A stretch of DNA of 45,861 nt, from the IMG/VR virus record IMGVR_UViG_3300031251_000040, positions 1 to 45,861 of that record, one strand, 5' to 3'. This stretch comes from a virus. A program made the position numbers and the translations under genes. Under the pieces are notes generated by a model. The model saw nothing but the letters and a program-made list of their open reading frames with translations. It made no database searches and was not told where the DNA came from. Every line of letters starts with the position of its first letter. Position 1 is the stretch's first letter. Of this stretch, positions 14,299-22,978 are shown piece after piece.

Positions 14299-15323
14299 TA
14301 GCTCATCTCCCAATATGTGCTCAAATCCATTTGAATTTGAGTGTCATCGTCTTGCTCTTTCTCAGTAAGAGCGGCAACAAAGTCATCATAGAGACCTTTT
14401 CTATCACCGATTGCTACTGGTAAACGAGCATCATTTTCTTTTGTATAGACTTCGCATCGCATGACCTGAGCCAAATATTCCTGGCATTCAGGTAGATCAA
14501 TGATGGTATTGTCAATGGTGTTTTGACTTGCGGTAATACCAAGACTCATAACCCCACTTCCTTGTGAGGTTAGAGTCACTTTGGTTCCAGCTTGGGCATT
14601 CGCTAAACTGGTCGCAAAAGAAATAGTACCATCGTTATTTAAAATTGCATAGTACTGAGTTGAGGTTGTAAGGCCCCCAGGAACTACACCCCCGTATACC
14701 CCTACTGTAATTTTATCGCCCGTTACATAACTCTTTTCTACTGCTACAGAACTGTTAGACACAGAAACTTGAAAAGCCCCAAATTGCTCGTATACGGGTA
14801 CAATTTGACCTAACAAAGGTACTCTATTCGCATGGCGAATGTAGTACATTTTCATTGGGGCAGCAGTTTGATTTAAAGATTGCGGGTAGGTAACTTGAGA
14901 GGTTTCCTGACTACTAGGCACTAAGACGATTTTGGCCTTCCCATCAGCAGCTTTATTAATCGTCGTATAGGCGTACCAGTTATTTACCGGGTAATAATTG
15001 GCAATCTCTACGGCATCGAATTTATTCATACGCTTAAAGCGTTTAACCGGGTAAATTGTAGCCCCTGCCGCATATTCGATACCACGAATTTTGTAGGCAT
15101 AGATATCGTAGGGATAGGCATATTCAGCCACACCACCTACTAATGGTATGTGGTATACTGATAGGAAATAATCTTCGTCAATTTTTAAAACCGCGCTCTC
15201 AGCTAAAGAAATGGCTTTATTCGCATAGCCAATAAGCTCATCGGGAGTCACAAAGATTTCATCTTCGAGATCCAGCTCAAGCTCTACTTTATTTCTTAAT
15301 TCAGCGTAAGTCCACAGTTTCAT
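14298..15323 (-). CDS. Head-tail adaptor protein
   Basis: 341 residues. The N-terminus (TYAELRNKVELELDLED...TPDELIGYANKAISLAESAV) has the helical layout of podovirus adaptor proteins (DUF6682 or P22 gp4/T7 gp11 function), which attach the tail to the portal. Residues about 185-265 contain an inserted beta-sandwich unit with the repeat-like text TTSTQYYAILNNDGTISFATSLANA, common in phage virion proteins. It is followed by the ejection genes and preceded by the nozzle gene, the expected order. The ATG at 15323 is separated from the upstream small gene by 19 nt. Confidence 0.75.
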   Translation of the reverse strand: MKLWTYAELRNKVELELDLEDEIFVTPDELIGYANKAISLAESAVLKIDEDYFLSVYHIPLVGGVAEYAYPYDIYAYKIRGIEYAAGATIYPVKRFKRMNKFDAVEIANYYPVNNWYAYTTINKAADGKAKIVLVPSSQETSQVTYPQSLNQTAAPMKMYYIRHANRVPLLGQIVPVYEQFGAFQVSVSNSSVAVEKSYVTGDKITVGVYGGVVPGGLTTSTQYYAILNNDGTISFATSLANAQAGTKVTLTSQGSGVMSLGITASQNTIDNTIIDLPECQEYLAQVMRCEVYTKENDARLPVAIGDRKGLYDDFVAALTEKEQDDDTQIQMDLSTYWEMS

Positions 15324-15342
15324 AGTTCAATCCTACCCCATT

Positions 15343-15507
15343 TTAAGATAACGCTGCAACCTGCTTTTGCAACTGAGTGACTTGATCTTGCAGGGTTGAA
15401 ATCAAGGAATTTAGTTGGTTTATATACGCCTGTGCCTTCTGTAATTCGGACCTTTGTGCGTCTAAATCAAACACATTAAAATTAATTGCTAGACTAGGAT
15501 TACTCAT
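15343..15507 (-). CDS. 54-residue coiled-coil protein
   Basis: A short frame between nozzle and adaptor genes. The ATG at 15507 overlaps the nozzle stop (ATGA, 15504-15507) behind a GGGGGAGG site, and TAA is at 15343-15345. After a short start (MSNPSLAINFNVFDLD) the rest is a regular heptad coiled coil (QLNSLISTLQDQVTQLQKQV). Leu and Gln dominate, and there are no Cys or Trp. Conserved spacing and coupling argue for a real gene. It may be a minor tail component or assembly chaperone, which is a guess. Confidence 0.7.
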   Translation of the reverse strand: MSNPSLAINFNVFDLDAQRSELQKAQAYINQLNSLISTLQDQVTQLQKQVAALS

Positions 15508-18500
15508 TTATTACCTCCCCCACCTTGATCGGAGCTATAGCCTCTATATTGCGAGCCAAGATTTCCTTGCTCTTCAAACCAGATGGTAAGTGCGTCTAAA
15601 GAGAAAGCTTGGTCTTTCATAAAGCCTCTAATTTCCCACTGTAGCGCCAATAATCCGTTAACTTTATTAGTTGCATCATTTACAACTAACATCGTATTCC
15701 CAGAATCAACATAGGTGCTCACAACTAAAAATTCAGTCGAGTAGTTATCTGTTGCAAAACAAATAGACATTCTTTCGGTATCGGTTGGAAGTATTGTCCC
15801 TACCATCCGTAAAGTAGTTTTGCCCCCAGTATTTGACACAAAAATAGGTACATTCGGATAAGTGTCAGAGTTATAAACGGTAAATCTACCATTTTTACAA
15901 CCAATTTGGTATAAGTCAGCCCGTAATTTCTTACCGCCAACTCTGCGCCATTGGTCTACGTTTCCTTGACCCCCATCGTCAATAAAACGCATAGGTGCTA
16001 AATTTTGAGTAACTACGTTATCTGCGCAAATATAGTATTGGATTGCCACATCACCACGATTTTTACCAACGTGATGAATCCTTGAGAAAAACTTCCGCAT
16101 TGCCGTACCGCCAAAATCCATCATTGTAGAACGCCATTCCCATGGGACATAAGTAGTATCCCAGGTATTTGGGGGATTTAAAGTGTCCTTGTAAGGATCT
16201 GTCTTAGTACTATCATCCGTATTGTATAAATAACCATCGGTATCCCCAATAAAAAGATCATGCGTATAAAACGCAATAGCGCTAGGATTCCATGAATTAT
16301 CCGCGCCTACTAGGGTTGTAAAAGTACCTGATGGACCGATCCCAAAATTAATATCAAATACAAATAGAGCATCATTGTCAGCTGATCCAGACGAAGATCT
16401 TACTGACCAATACACTCTTCGATTAGTGCGATCATACGAACCTTTGATCTGACGTTTTTGCTCAGCGGTAATCGTAGCCCCACGATAAGTCACATTTCTT
16501 TCTTGAGAAATCCTAAAACACTCGTACCCATCGGTGTAATAAAAACCATTTGTAGCAGCAAAGAAAAGTCCGATATCCGTAACTACAACTGAGGCTCCGT
16601 TGATACCTCCAATTTTATTATGGATTTGTTGTTTAACAATAGCTCCTGAGCCATCTAACCCAAAAGCCCCTTCTAAACGATATACTCCAGTTTCCGTTAA
16701 ACAAACGTTAACGTTCCTAGCGGCCCCGCCCCCAACTACTGGAGCATCGAAGTCTACAAAGTTTTGTGAAGGCACCCAATCTGGCGCTAATTGCACCGAT
16801 TGTAATACTCGGTAGGGTAGATATGTGTCACCATCATATACTCCAGCATAATATGCGTAGTCATTAGCCTTCCATAGGTATTTAGATTTAGTGGGCGTGT
16901 TAGAAGGCGTTACACCGCCATTGGTGTACAGAATGTCTTCTGAAGTATCTAAAGGGATATTCCCATTGATAGCGTATACGTCGGATACTAGGTCATAATC
17001 ACCTAGTAAATTGATTGTTTTTGGGACCGCTGGGATAACCAAAGGTGTTGCGGCTAATGTATTGATATGGAAATACGAAGTTCCATTTCCAAGAGTCCTA
17101 TACGTATTTAATAAAATATTGTTCGAATAATTAGTAGTAGAATCGTTAGTTAAAGGATCGGCTCCCAATAGCATAGCTACTGGAGTAACAATTTGATTAA
17201 TTAGATAAACGGATGTCTCACCATACATCTGCTTAACGACACCCACTGCTAGTGTCTCTTCTGAGTTTACTGGGTCAGAGAATATTGGTGCGGATTCAAC
17301 CTTATAGCTTACCCCTGAATTAATTGTATAAGTATCAGAATAAGTCCACGCATACCCATAAGACTTAATCTCAGGAATTATAAATTGAGGCTGTGCTCCC
17401 GGTAAATTAACTGTAGGTAAAAGAGAGCTTAATGGAAAGTATTGAACACCTCCCGCAGGATAAGTTTGCCCTGGCGGGGTTGGCTGAAACTCTTGGAAAG
17501 CTGGGGTTGTATGGTAATGCACATTTGGGTCAAGCTCATGCGCTTTGAAAGCATCGTAAAATCCTTCGATTAGAGGGGTCCATGACGCTAAATCATAAAT
17601 GTCTGGCGCGTATCCAAAACTAGTAAGATTTTGAGAAGTCTCAGCATATCCTGAATACGAGGAATTTGAAGTCAAAATCCCGTAAGGATGCATTACGAAG
17701 GAGCCCAGTGACACAACAGTTGAGTTCGGGAATAGCCCTGTATTGTAATTTGTCGTGTAGTTATTGGAGCCTGTATACGCCAAAATGCCGTTAAATGATC
17801 TCTTCTTAGTTAAAGTATCAATAGCAACTTGATACCCAGATTGTAAGATTTGACCTTTTACGCCTGTGGTGACAGTAGGGATAAATACGGCGTTAGCTCC
17901 TGTAGCTGTCGCCGTACCTTTATAAATCTGGGCACCTTGGTAAAGATCGAGATTATGAATAAAATACGCATATCGCGCATTAAAAATTAAAATTTTCGCT
18001 AAAATTACGTCCCATGCAAATGCAGTGTATTGCTGTCTTACTGTAGGATTTGATGGCAATTGAGCGAAATAATAACCCGCTGCCTGGAGGCCGCTAACAA
18101 TTGATGAGTTGCTGGTGGCGTGCATTGTAGGGAAAGATGCGTCCAAAGAACTAGGAATATCAGTGTTATTAGCATGGTTAGTAAAAGCCCTATTTGTAAA
18201 ATTTGCTGCGTATATAAAATTAAAAGGCGTTGAAATAACGACAGGTACTTCGCTAAGTAAAGGTGCTAAAAATTGGTACGAAAATGCTGCATCTACAAGA
18301 GTATTTCCTTGTGCATTCTGGTAGTTATAACGGTGTACGAAAGGAGCAGTTTCATGCAGGGCAAATTTTACTGCAAAATCGTCTAAAAACTTAGCAATTT
18401 GAATTAGCTTAGTTCTATATACTTTTGACTCATCAATACTAGCGTTAATAGCACTATTTGGGTCAGGGTTCTCCACTACTCGCTGCTGAATGCCTTGATT

Positions 18501-19439
18501 CATTGGTTTGGCATACAAATTAATAAAACCACTACCATAAGGAAAACCAAAGTTAGTTGTACCATCAGTATACTGCGATTGGTACCCAAGTGCATGGTAG
18601 CGGTTAGGGCCTGAAATTAAGCTAGAAAAGCCAGAGTCGCTAATTGAGGCGAATCCTGCGCTATCCTGGCGATGTTCCTCAAATGCAAGATTTAAAGCCT
18701 GAATAAGAGTAACAAGGCTATTATAATCAGTAGCGGCGGGAGCTGGGGTTGGAATGGTGTTTGGTTGCCACTGTCCTGTGGTAAAAGAAACTGATGTAAG
18801 GTAGCATTTTGCATATTTATCAATGCTCCAATGGGCATTAGTTGAAGTAACGGGTTGCTCAGTTGTAATTGAATAGGCTGGCGATGTACCGTCGCGTTCA
18901 GAGTTTGTATTTTCTGCTGAATTAATATGGGCTAAAAAATTTGTTCTTAAAGAATTTGCAGCAGCTATACACGCATTTAAAAGATCCGAATCAGTGGTTA
19001 TAGGTGTAGTTACTTTTGGGAGACCGATTTCTCGAACTTGATAGTCACCATTTTGGTCGATATAAATTTTTTGAGGCTGTAAAATTTCGTCACATGACAA
19101 AAGCAAATGCCCCTGCATTTCGGCAGATGTATATACTGCTTGGTCGGTAGCCCCTACAAAAGCAATATTTCCTGAAGGCCCAAAAATTTCAGTTCCATCG
19201 ATCTGGTAGAAATGACCTTCGCTAGAGTATACTAGATCCTCATAACTATTGAAAGTTTCAATAGAGTTAATTCTTGAAGTTTTTTTGGCGTTAGGCTGAA
19301 CTAAAGTCCCAGGTCTGGAATAGGTTTTATGGTCGATACCAATTAAGAGATTAATTAATTTTTGGGCGCGGTTCGGCTCTCCTTGAAAATAGTTATCCGT
19401 TTCTCCACCGCTAAAATCTTTAATCTCTAATGGTTTCAT
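15504..19439 (-). CDS. Tail nozzle (tail tubular protein B-like)
   Basis: 1311 residues from the ATG at 19439 (AAAGGTGG in place). A GTG at 19445 would add two residues. The start KDFSGGETDNYF...LINLLIGIDHKTYSRPGTLV is the typical opening of podovirus nozzle proteins, with a Gly-Gly-x-x-Asp and an Arg-Pro-Gly-Thr motif. The C-terminal third has beta-propeller-like repeats (VCLTETGVYRLEG, IGLFFAATNGFYYTDG, DALFVFDINFG). It should form the hexameric tube or tip below the adaptor. It is longer than T7 gp12 (about 800), the extra part being Tyr/Asn-rich, largely beta, and possibly receptor-related. There is no signal peptide, unlike the fibre-like genes upstream. Confidence 0.75.
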   Translation of the reverse strand: MKPLEIKDFSGGETDNYFQGEPNRAQKLINLLIGIDHKTYSRPGTLVQPNAKKTSRINSIETFNSYEDLVYSSEGHFYQIDGTEIFGPSGNIAFVGATDQAVYTSAEMQGHLLLSCDEILQPQKIYIDQNGDYQVREIGLPKVTTPITTDSDLLNACIAAANSLRTNFLAHINSAENTNSERDGTSPAYSITTEQPVTSTNAHWSIDKYAKCYLTSVSFTTGQWQPNTIPTPAPAATDYNSLVTLIQALNLAFEEHRQDSAGFASISDSGFSSLISGPNRYHALGYQSQYTDGTTNFGFPYGSGFINLYAKPMNQGIQQRVVENPDPNSAINASIDESKVYRTKLIQIAKFLDDFAVKFALHETAPFVHRYNYQNAQGNTLVDAAFSYQFLAPLLSEVPVVISTPFNFIYAANFTNRAFTNHANNTDIPSSLDASFPTMHATSNSSIVSGLQAAGYYFAQLPSNPTVRQQYTAFAWDVILAKILIFNARYAYFIHNLDLYQGAQIYKGTATATGANAVFIPTVTTGVKGQILQSGYQVAIDTLTKKRSFNGILAYTGSNNYTTNYNTGLFPNSTVVSLGSFVMHPYGILTSNSSYSGYAETSQNLTSFGYAPDIYDLASWTPLIEGFYDAFKAHELDPNVHYHTTPAFQEFQPTPPGQTYPAGGVQYFPLSSLLPTVNLPGAQPQFIIPEIKSYGYAWTYSDTYTINSGVSYKVESAPIFSDPVNSEETLAVGVVKQMYGETSVYLINQIVTPVAMLLGADPLTNDSTTNYSNNILLNTYRTLGNGTSYFHINTLAATPLVIPAVPKTINLLGDYDLVSDVYAINGNIPLDTSEDILYTNGGVTPSNTPTKSKYLWKANDYAYYAGVYDGDTYLPYRVLQSVQLAPDWVPSQNFVDFDAPVVGGGAARNVNVCLTETGVYRLEGAFGLDGSGAIVKQQIHNKIGGINGASVVVTDIGLFFAATNGFYYTDGYECFRISQERNVTYRGATITAEQKRQIKGSYDRTNRRVYWSVRSSSGSADNDALFVFDINFGIGPSGTFTTLVGADNSWNPSAIAFYTHDLFIGDTDGYLYNTDDSTKTDPYKDTLNPPNTWDTTYVPWEWRSTMMDFGGTAMRKFFSRIHHVGKNRGDVAIQYYICADNVVTQNLAPMRFIDDGGQGNVDQWRRVGGKKLRADLYQIGCKNGRFTVYNSDTYPNVPIFVSNTGGKTTLRMVGTILPTDTERMSICFATDNYSTEFLVVSTYVDSGNTMLVVNDATNKVNGLLALQWEIRGFMKDQAFSLDALTIWFEEQGNLGSQYRGYSSDQGGGGNK

Positions 19440-19492
19440 ATCCACCTTTCAACGCGAGCCTTGTGCTCGGGGGTTTACGCCGTTCTTATAGT

Positions 19493-19774
19493 CTACGGTT
19501 TTACCGGGGTTTTGCAAGCACTTACAACGTCATGCACCCAAATTTCCTTAATAGCTATATCCTCTGTTGAAAAGCAAGCATAGTTGGAAATATCTACATT
19601 TTGACCGTTAAATCTTCCTGTACTGCCGGGTTGTGCCACTACCGCTAAAACAATAGGTTTAGTTGGCAAAACTGGGGGTGTGCATGCAATTGGCGCAGAC
19701 ACACAACTTTGTAATAAGAAGCTAAGAATTGATAAGCGAATTAAGAGCATCTTGAGCCGCCTGTCTTTCTTCAT
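19493..19774 (-). CDS. Putative o-spanin lipoprotein
   Basis: 93 residues. A basic n-region (KKDRRLK), a hydrophobic core and the lipobox LLQSC predict an outer-membrane lipoprotein with Cys at about residue 23. The mature part is Pro-rich and contains three more Cys. Its 5' end overlaps the preceding membrane-coiled-coil gene by 53 nt in another frame, the usual Rz/Rz1 arrangement. In lysis it would join inner and outer membranes. An alternative start lies at 19750. It lacks sequence identity to known spanins that I can see, so the call rests on architecture. Confidence 0.6.
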   Translation of the reverse strand: MKKDRRLKMLLIRLSILSFLLQSCVSAPIACTPPVLPTKPIVLAVVAQPGSTGRFNGQNVDISNYACFSTEDIAIKEIWVHDVVSACKTPVKP

Positions 19775-19925
19775 CTGTTTTCGCGGACTTTACTTTGAAG
19801 GCTGCTTCACGAATATCAGTAGCAAACTTTGCGTTGTCCTTATTAGCCTTTGCGACAATCCAAACGAACCACAGACCTACAAGGGCTGAAAGTCCACCAA
19901 AGATTGTCGCAAAATTAGCTAGCAT
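19722..19925 (-). CDS. Putative i-spanin (membrane-anchored coiled coil)
   Basis: 67 residues. One transmembrane segment (about 4-25, Gly/Leu/Trp/Val-rich) is followed by a Lys/Asp/Glu/Ala-rich coiled coil (KVKSAKTDEERQAAQDAL). This is the layout of an inner-membrane spanin subunit, though shorter than classical Rz (about 150). The next gene, a lipoprotein, begins within it. The alternative is a holin-like accessory protein. Both belong to the lysis cluster at 19493-20982. Confidence 0.5.
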   Translation of the reverse strand: MLANFATIFGGLSALVGLWFVWIVAKANKDNAKFATDIREAAFKVKSAKTDEERQAAQDALNSLINS

Positions 19926-19928
19926 AAA

Positions 19929-20246
19929 TTACGCCTGAATCGCTTTCACAAGGTTGTAAGCAGCTACAGCGGCCTTTAATGACTTGTCGATAACATCCGC
20001 AGCGTGCTCGTTGGCTACACCTTTAGCTACAACAAATGCAACTAGATCCGCAACCATTGCGTCATCCATTGTTGAAAGTTCTGTTAAAACCTTTGGAGCT
20101 GCTCCGATTGCGGGTTCAGCGGTTTGGTAAAGAGGCAAAATATGTGCCGGAAATCTCTCTGGGTGAAAACCACCTTGGAAAACATCCTTCGTATTATAAA
20201 GTTCAAAACCAAATGCTAGTACTGCTTTAATATTAGTATCGTTCAT
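19929..20246 (-). CDS. Hypothetical protein in lysis cluster
   Basis: 105 residues, Ala-rich and mostly helical (DDAMVADLVAFVVAKGVANEHAADVIDKSLKA-like pattern, with hydrophobics every 3-4 residues), suggesting a four-helix bundle. No signal peptide or clear transmembrane segment. The ATG overlaps the stop of the two-helix membrane gene (20243-20246). Similar small Ala-rich proteins are found near phage lysis genes but their role is not known to me. It could be a holin regulator, which is inference. Confidence 0.6.
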   Translation of the reverse strand: MNDTNIKAVLAFGFELYNTKDVFQGGFHPERFPAHILPLYQTAEPAIGAAPKVLTELSTMDDAMVADLVAFVVAKGVANEHAADVIDKSLKAAVAAYNLVKAIQA

Positions 20247-20431
20247 TTTCTAATCTCCTTTATTTTAATTACCACGAATAAAATTGTAGCCAAAATCATC
20301 CCTACAATAAACAAAACTGGACCACAAGCTCTACGAGCATATTTAGCAGCCGCAATTTCTATAGCTAAATAAATTATCGCTGCTACGATGTACATGGTCT
20401 GGGCATGCGTTAAAGTTGGGATAGTAGGCAT
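20243..20431 (-). CDS. Putative holin (two transmembrane segments)
   Basis: 62 residues. Hydrophobic segments at about 13-31 and 36-57 are separated by a short basic turn (KYARRACG), and the C-terminus is basic (KIKEIRK). This is the size and topology of a class II holin, which forms membrane lesions that trigger lysis. It is encoded directly after the DUF5675-like protein. A second small membrane gene at 20815 may act as antiholin or vice versa. The assignment is by architecture. Confidence 0.6.
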   Translation of the reverse strand: MPTIPTLTHAQTMYIVAAIIYLAIEIAAAKYARRACGPVLFIVGMILATILFVVIKIKEIRK

Positions 20432-20434
20432 ACA

Positions 20435-20818
20435 CTATCTATCATGAATGACAATTGTAATTTTATCAACAGGCTTTGTTAGCTCCATGAATTTATCAAA
20501 AGCGTCCCTGCTTCTTACGAGTTCAAGACCTTTATCAAAGTCAGGTTGAACGGCCATTCCAAGGGCAATACACCCCAATAATTGATCTTGCCAGTTTGCT
20601 TTATGGATCTCAATATTTGTTCTTCCAGGAACATCTTTAAGTCTCCATACAATGTACCCTAAATGAGGAGAATCATACCGCTCGCATTCGTATTCTCCGG
20701 CAGGAATGATCATGTCGGTACGTTCCATAGTCGAGCATATAATAGCGCCGTTTTCATCATTTAAAGTGCCAAAACAACCTGCTTTCCCTTTATCACCCCG
20801 TTCTACAAAAAATTTCAT
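20435..20818 (-). CDS. DUF5675-like protein, possible cell-wall enzyme
   Basis: 127 residues from the ATG at 20818, coupled to the previous stop by ATGA. A longer frame to 20944 has no ribosome site and lies inside the upstream gene. The pattern GTLNDENGAIICSTMERTD, IPAGEYECERY, VPGRTNIEIHKAN and LGCIALG matches what I know as DUF5675, found among lysis genes of many phages. The His...Gly-Cys pair recalls L,D-transpeptidase-type active sites, so peptidoglycan action is plausible but unproven. No classical lysozyme, amidase or endopeptidase is visible elsewhere, so this is the best endolysin candidate. Confidence 0.7.
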   Translation of the reverse strand: MKFFVERGDKGKAGCFGTLNDENGAIICSTMERTDMIIPAGEYECERYDSPHLGYIVWRLKDVPGRTNIEIHKANWQDQLLGCIALGMAVQPDFDKGLELVRSRDAFDKFMELTKPVDKITIVIHDR

Positions 20819-20982
20819 TTTTTTACTCCGTTCAAAATATCTAGCTTTTCTTCGATTCGATCTAAGCGCGGAACGACTTCTCGGTAAGTTGCAAAAGTCG
20901 CGTGCGCGTAAGTAATCGCAACCGAAACTATTCCAATTGCCCACATTAAAAGCTCTGCTGTTGTTGCGCCTTTTTTATTCAT
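20815..20982 (-). CDS. Small membrane protein, holin or antiholin candidate
   Basis: 55 residues from the ATG at 20982, immediately behind the TGA of the 661-residue gene (TGATATG). A GTG at 21000 would lie inside that gene. One transmembrane segment (about 10-28) is followed by a coiled-coil tail (YREVVPRLDRIEEKLDIL). This N-in/C-out layout occurs in small phage lysis and superinfection proteins. It heads the lysis cluster and is followed by the DUF5675-like gene with a 4-nt overlap. Confidence 0.6.
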   Translation of the reverse strand: MNKKGATTAELLMWAIGIVSVAITYAHATFATYREVVPRLDRIEEKLDILNGVKK

Positions 20983-20983
20983 A

Positions 20984-22969
20984 TCATTTTGACCCGTCAC
21001 AAGTTACATAAAAAGCATCTGGCCCTGTACAAGCCGAGGTTGTTCCCCCTGTTTGAGACACACATCCCAGTGTCACAGAAGTAAGTGAGACTACGCTAGC
21101 ATTAGCTGAAACTACAGCAGTTGTAGTAGTTCCCGCCCAACTTGCATTACAAGTCAAATTCCCAGAAGTAATGCCTGTCGCTAAAGTTAAAGTGCATCTA
21201 TTACCCGAAATATTTGAAATACTTGTGAGCCATGCACCACCTTGAGAATTAATTGTAGAACTTGATCCACAAGTAACAACTGCTCTGCCGTGAAATTCTA
21301 CACCTGATGAAGGCGATTGGATTGAGCCAACTAAAATTGGATTCGGAAAGCTCGCAGCAGCTTGCAAGATCGACCATGAGATAGCCGCGTCCCCCGCAAA
21401 GTTAGACCCAACATAGGCAGTCACCGCGCCACTGTCGGAAGCGAGTCTTACTTTGATGTTTGGACTCGCCGTAGATGGCGTGTAATACCCGCATAGCGTT
21501 GCTTGCGAAGGGGCGTTATTCGCCGGGGATGTTAATGATTTTTGAGGACTAATTACAGTATTAGAGCCATCTGTAAGTTGAACTAAAGTCGAATGACCAG
21601 AAGTCGTTTCCCAGGCCTCTACAGTGGCGCAAATGTAATAAGGAACGCCTAGTTGAGGAAATGTAGGGGTAATTCCCATGCCAGACCCGCTCATTGTAAC
21701 AACTGAAGGAAAGCCCGTGTTTTGGCCTTGGTTCAGCGTAATACTTGAACCGTTTGTCGGATCGGTTAAAGTCGTGCTCGTAGTATTCCATCCACCAGTA
21801 TTGCCTGAAGTAGTTGTGTGGTAGCCCGTCCAAAGCGCTGGCCGAGTGTTTGGGTTTGCAACTTGAGATCCGGCGGTTGGATAATACCAAACCCGAATGA
21901 CTAAAGGCTCTGAAGAAGTACCATAAATATTTACTGTACCCGCCGAATCTGTTTTTCCATAAATCTGGAAAGTTACAGAAGAGCTTTGTGGGGTAGTGTA
22001 ACTGATGCGGCCGCTGATATTAGGAGCACCTACGGACCCACCCGCGCTATAAACTTGAGAAACTTCAGAAGCGTTATTTGTTCCGTCAGTAAACTGAAAG
22101 TACCCTACTTTGCTTGCGACGTTTTGATAGAATAGGCCTTCGCCTTCAAGTTTGAAATCTCCTTGCGGCAACGAAGCAAATTTAATGGCTGGTAAATTTG
22201 AAGACGGTTGTTGAGCGTTTCCGTAAGTAGTATACGTACATCCTGACTGAGTGCCAAACGCTCCAAATGAGGTTCCAGTCGATGCAAAAGGTGACGCGCA
22301 ACCGCTAATTAAAACAGCGCCCCAAAGCTGAGCTTGATTGAATGCACCAATGCCAGTGCTTTTACCAACGTACGTGTCGTCAACGAATACGTTACCCGTG
22401 CTCGAAGAAGTCGCTTTGACTTTGATTCCTAAAGTCGAACCGTCTGATCCCAGCATTGTCGGTGTGATCCGAGTGTAGTTTCCAGTTGAAGGAACAGGAA
22501 TGCACTGAACTTCTACGCCACCTGATAAAGAACAGACTTGGATCGTAGTCAAAGTCGTTGCGATTGCAACGCCCGCTTGCCAGTTAATACCTGTAAGCTT
22601 TCCAGTTGGAGTAACGTTCTGGACAAGCAAGTCTCCGCTTTGCGCTGAAAGCGCAAGCTTCATAGCATTCACGCCAGCACCCGCAAGAATCGTTGAGGTC
22701 TCTTTAGACGCTGTAGAGTTTGTTACTGTCCATCCCGTTGTGTAGGTCGAATGCTCGAAACTAGGGTTTACAAGAAGGTTTCCGTTTCCTGTCTCAATTA
22801 ACCGAGTACCTGCTGCCGTAGTCGTAAATTGGCTTGAAGGCGCTTGCAGGTTAAAAGTTACAGTTTTTGATGCTTCGCTTTGACTTGTGGCCGTAGTCGG
22901 CGGCAACCCCGCAAAAGCTTGTGTGCTGATTAAAAGCCCAAGTAAAATATGTTTTAGATAATTCTTCAT
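20984..22969 (-). CDS. Secreted fibre-like / carbohydrate-binding protein
   Basis: 661 residues. Residues 1-20 are a Sec signal peptide (basic start, hydrophobic core, AFA cleavage before Gly). A region at about 65-200 begins NLLVNPSFEHSTYTTGWTV, the usual opening of a carbohydrate-binding jelly-roll module. A second beta-rich domain follows, and the last 100 residues hold many cysteines in spaced pairs (TCGSS, NRCTL, LTCNAS, LGCVS, SACTG, VTCDGS), consistent with disulfides formed outside the cytoplasm. It sits between capsid and lysis genes, where tail-fibre genes are expected, yet virion proteins normally have no signal peptide. It could be exported for late assembly or coat the host. The ATG follows AAGGGGA. 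Confidence 0.7.
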   Translation of the reverse strand: MKNYLKHILLGLLISTQAFAGLPPTTATSQSEASKTVTFNLQAPSSQFTTTAAGTRLIETGNGNLLVNPSFEHSTYTTGWTVTNSTASKETSTILAGAGVNAMKLALSAQSGDLLVQNVTPTGKLTGINWQAGVAIATTLTTIQVCSLSGGVEVQCIPVPSTGNYTRITPTMLGSDGSTLGIKVKATSSSTGNVFVDDTYVGKSTGIGAFNQAQLWGAVLISGCASPFASTGTSFGAFGTQSGCTYTTYGNAQQPSSNLPAIKFASLPQGDFKLEGEGLFYQNVASKVGYFQFTDGTNNASEVSQVYSAGGSVGAPNISGRISYTTPQSSSVTFQIYGKTDSAGTVNIYGTSSEPLVIRVWYYPTAGSQVANPNTRPALWTGYHTTTSGNTGGWNTTSTTLTDPTNGSSITLNQGQNTGFPSVVTMSGSGMGITPTFPQLGVPYYICATVEAWETTSGHSTLVQLTDGSNTVISPQKSLTSPANNAPSQATLCGYYTPSTASPNIKVRLASDSGAVTAYVGSNFAGDAAISWSILQAAASFPNPILVGSIQSPSSGVEFHGRAVVTCGSSSTINSQGGAWLTSISNISGNRCTLTLATGITSGNLTCNASWAGTTTTAVVSANASVVSLTSVTLGCVSQTGGTTSACTGPDAFYVTCDGSK

Positions 22970-22978
22970 GTTATCCCC

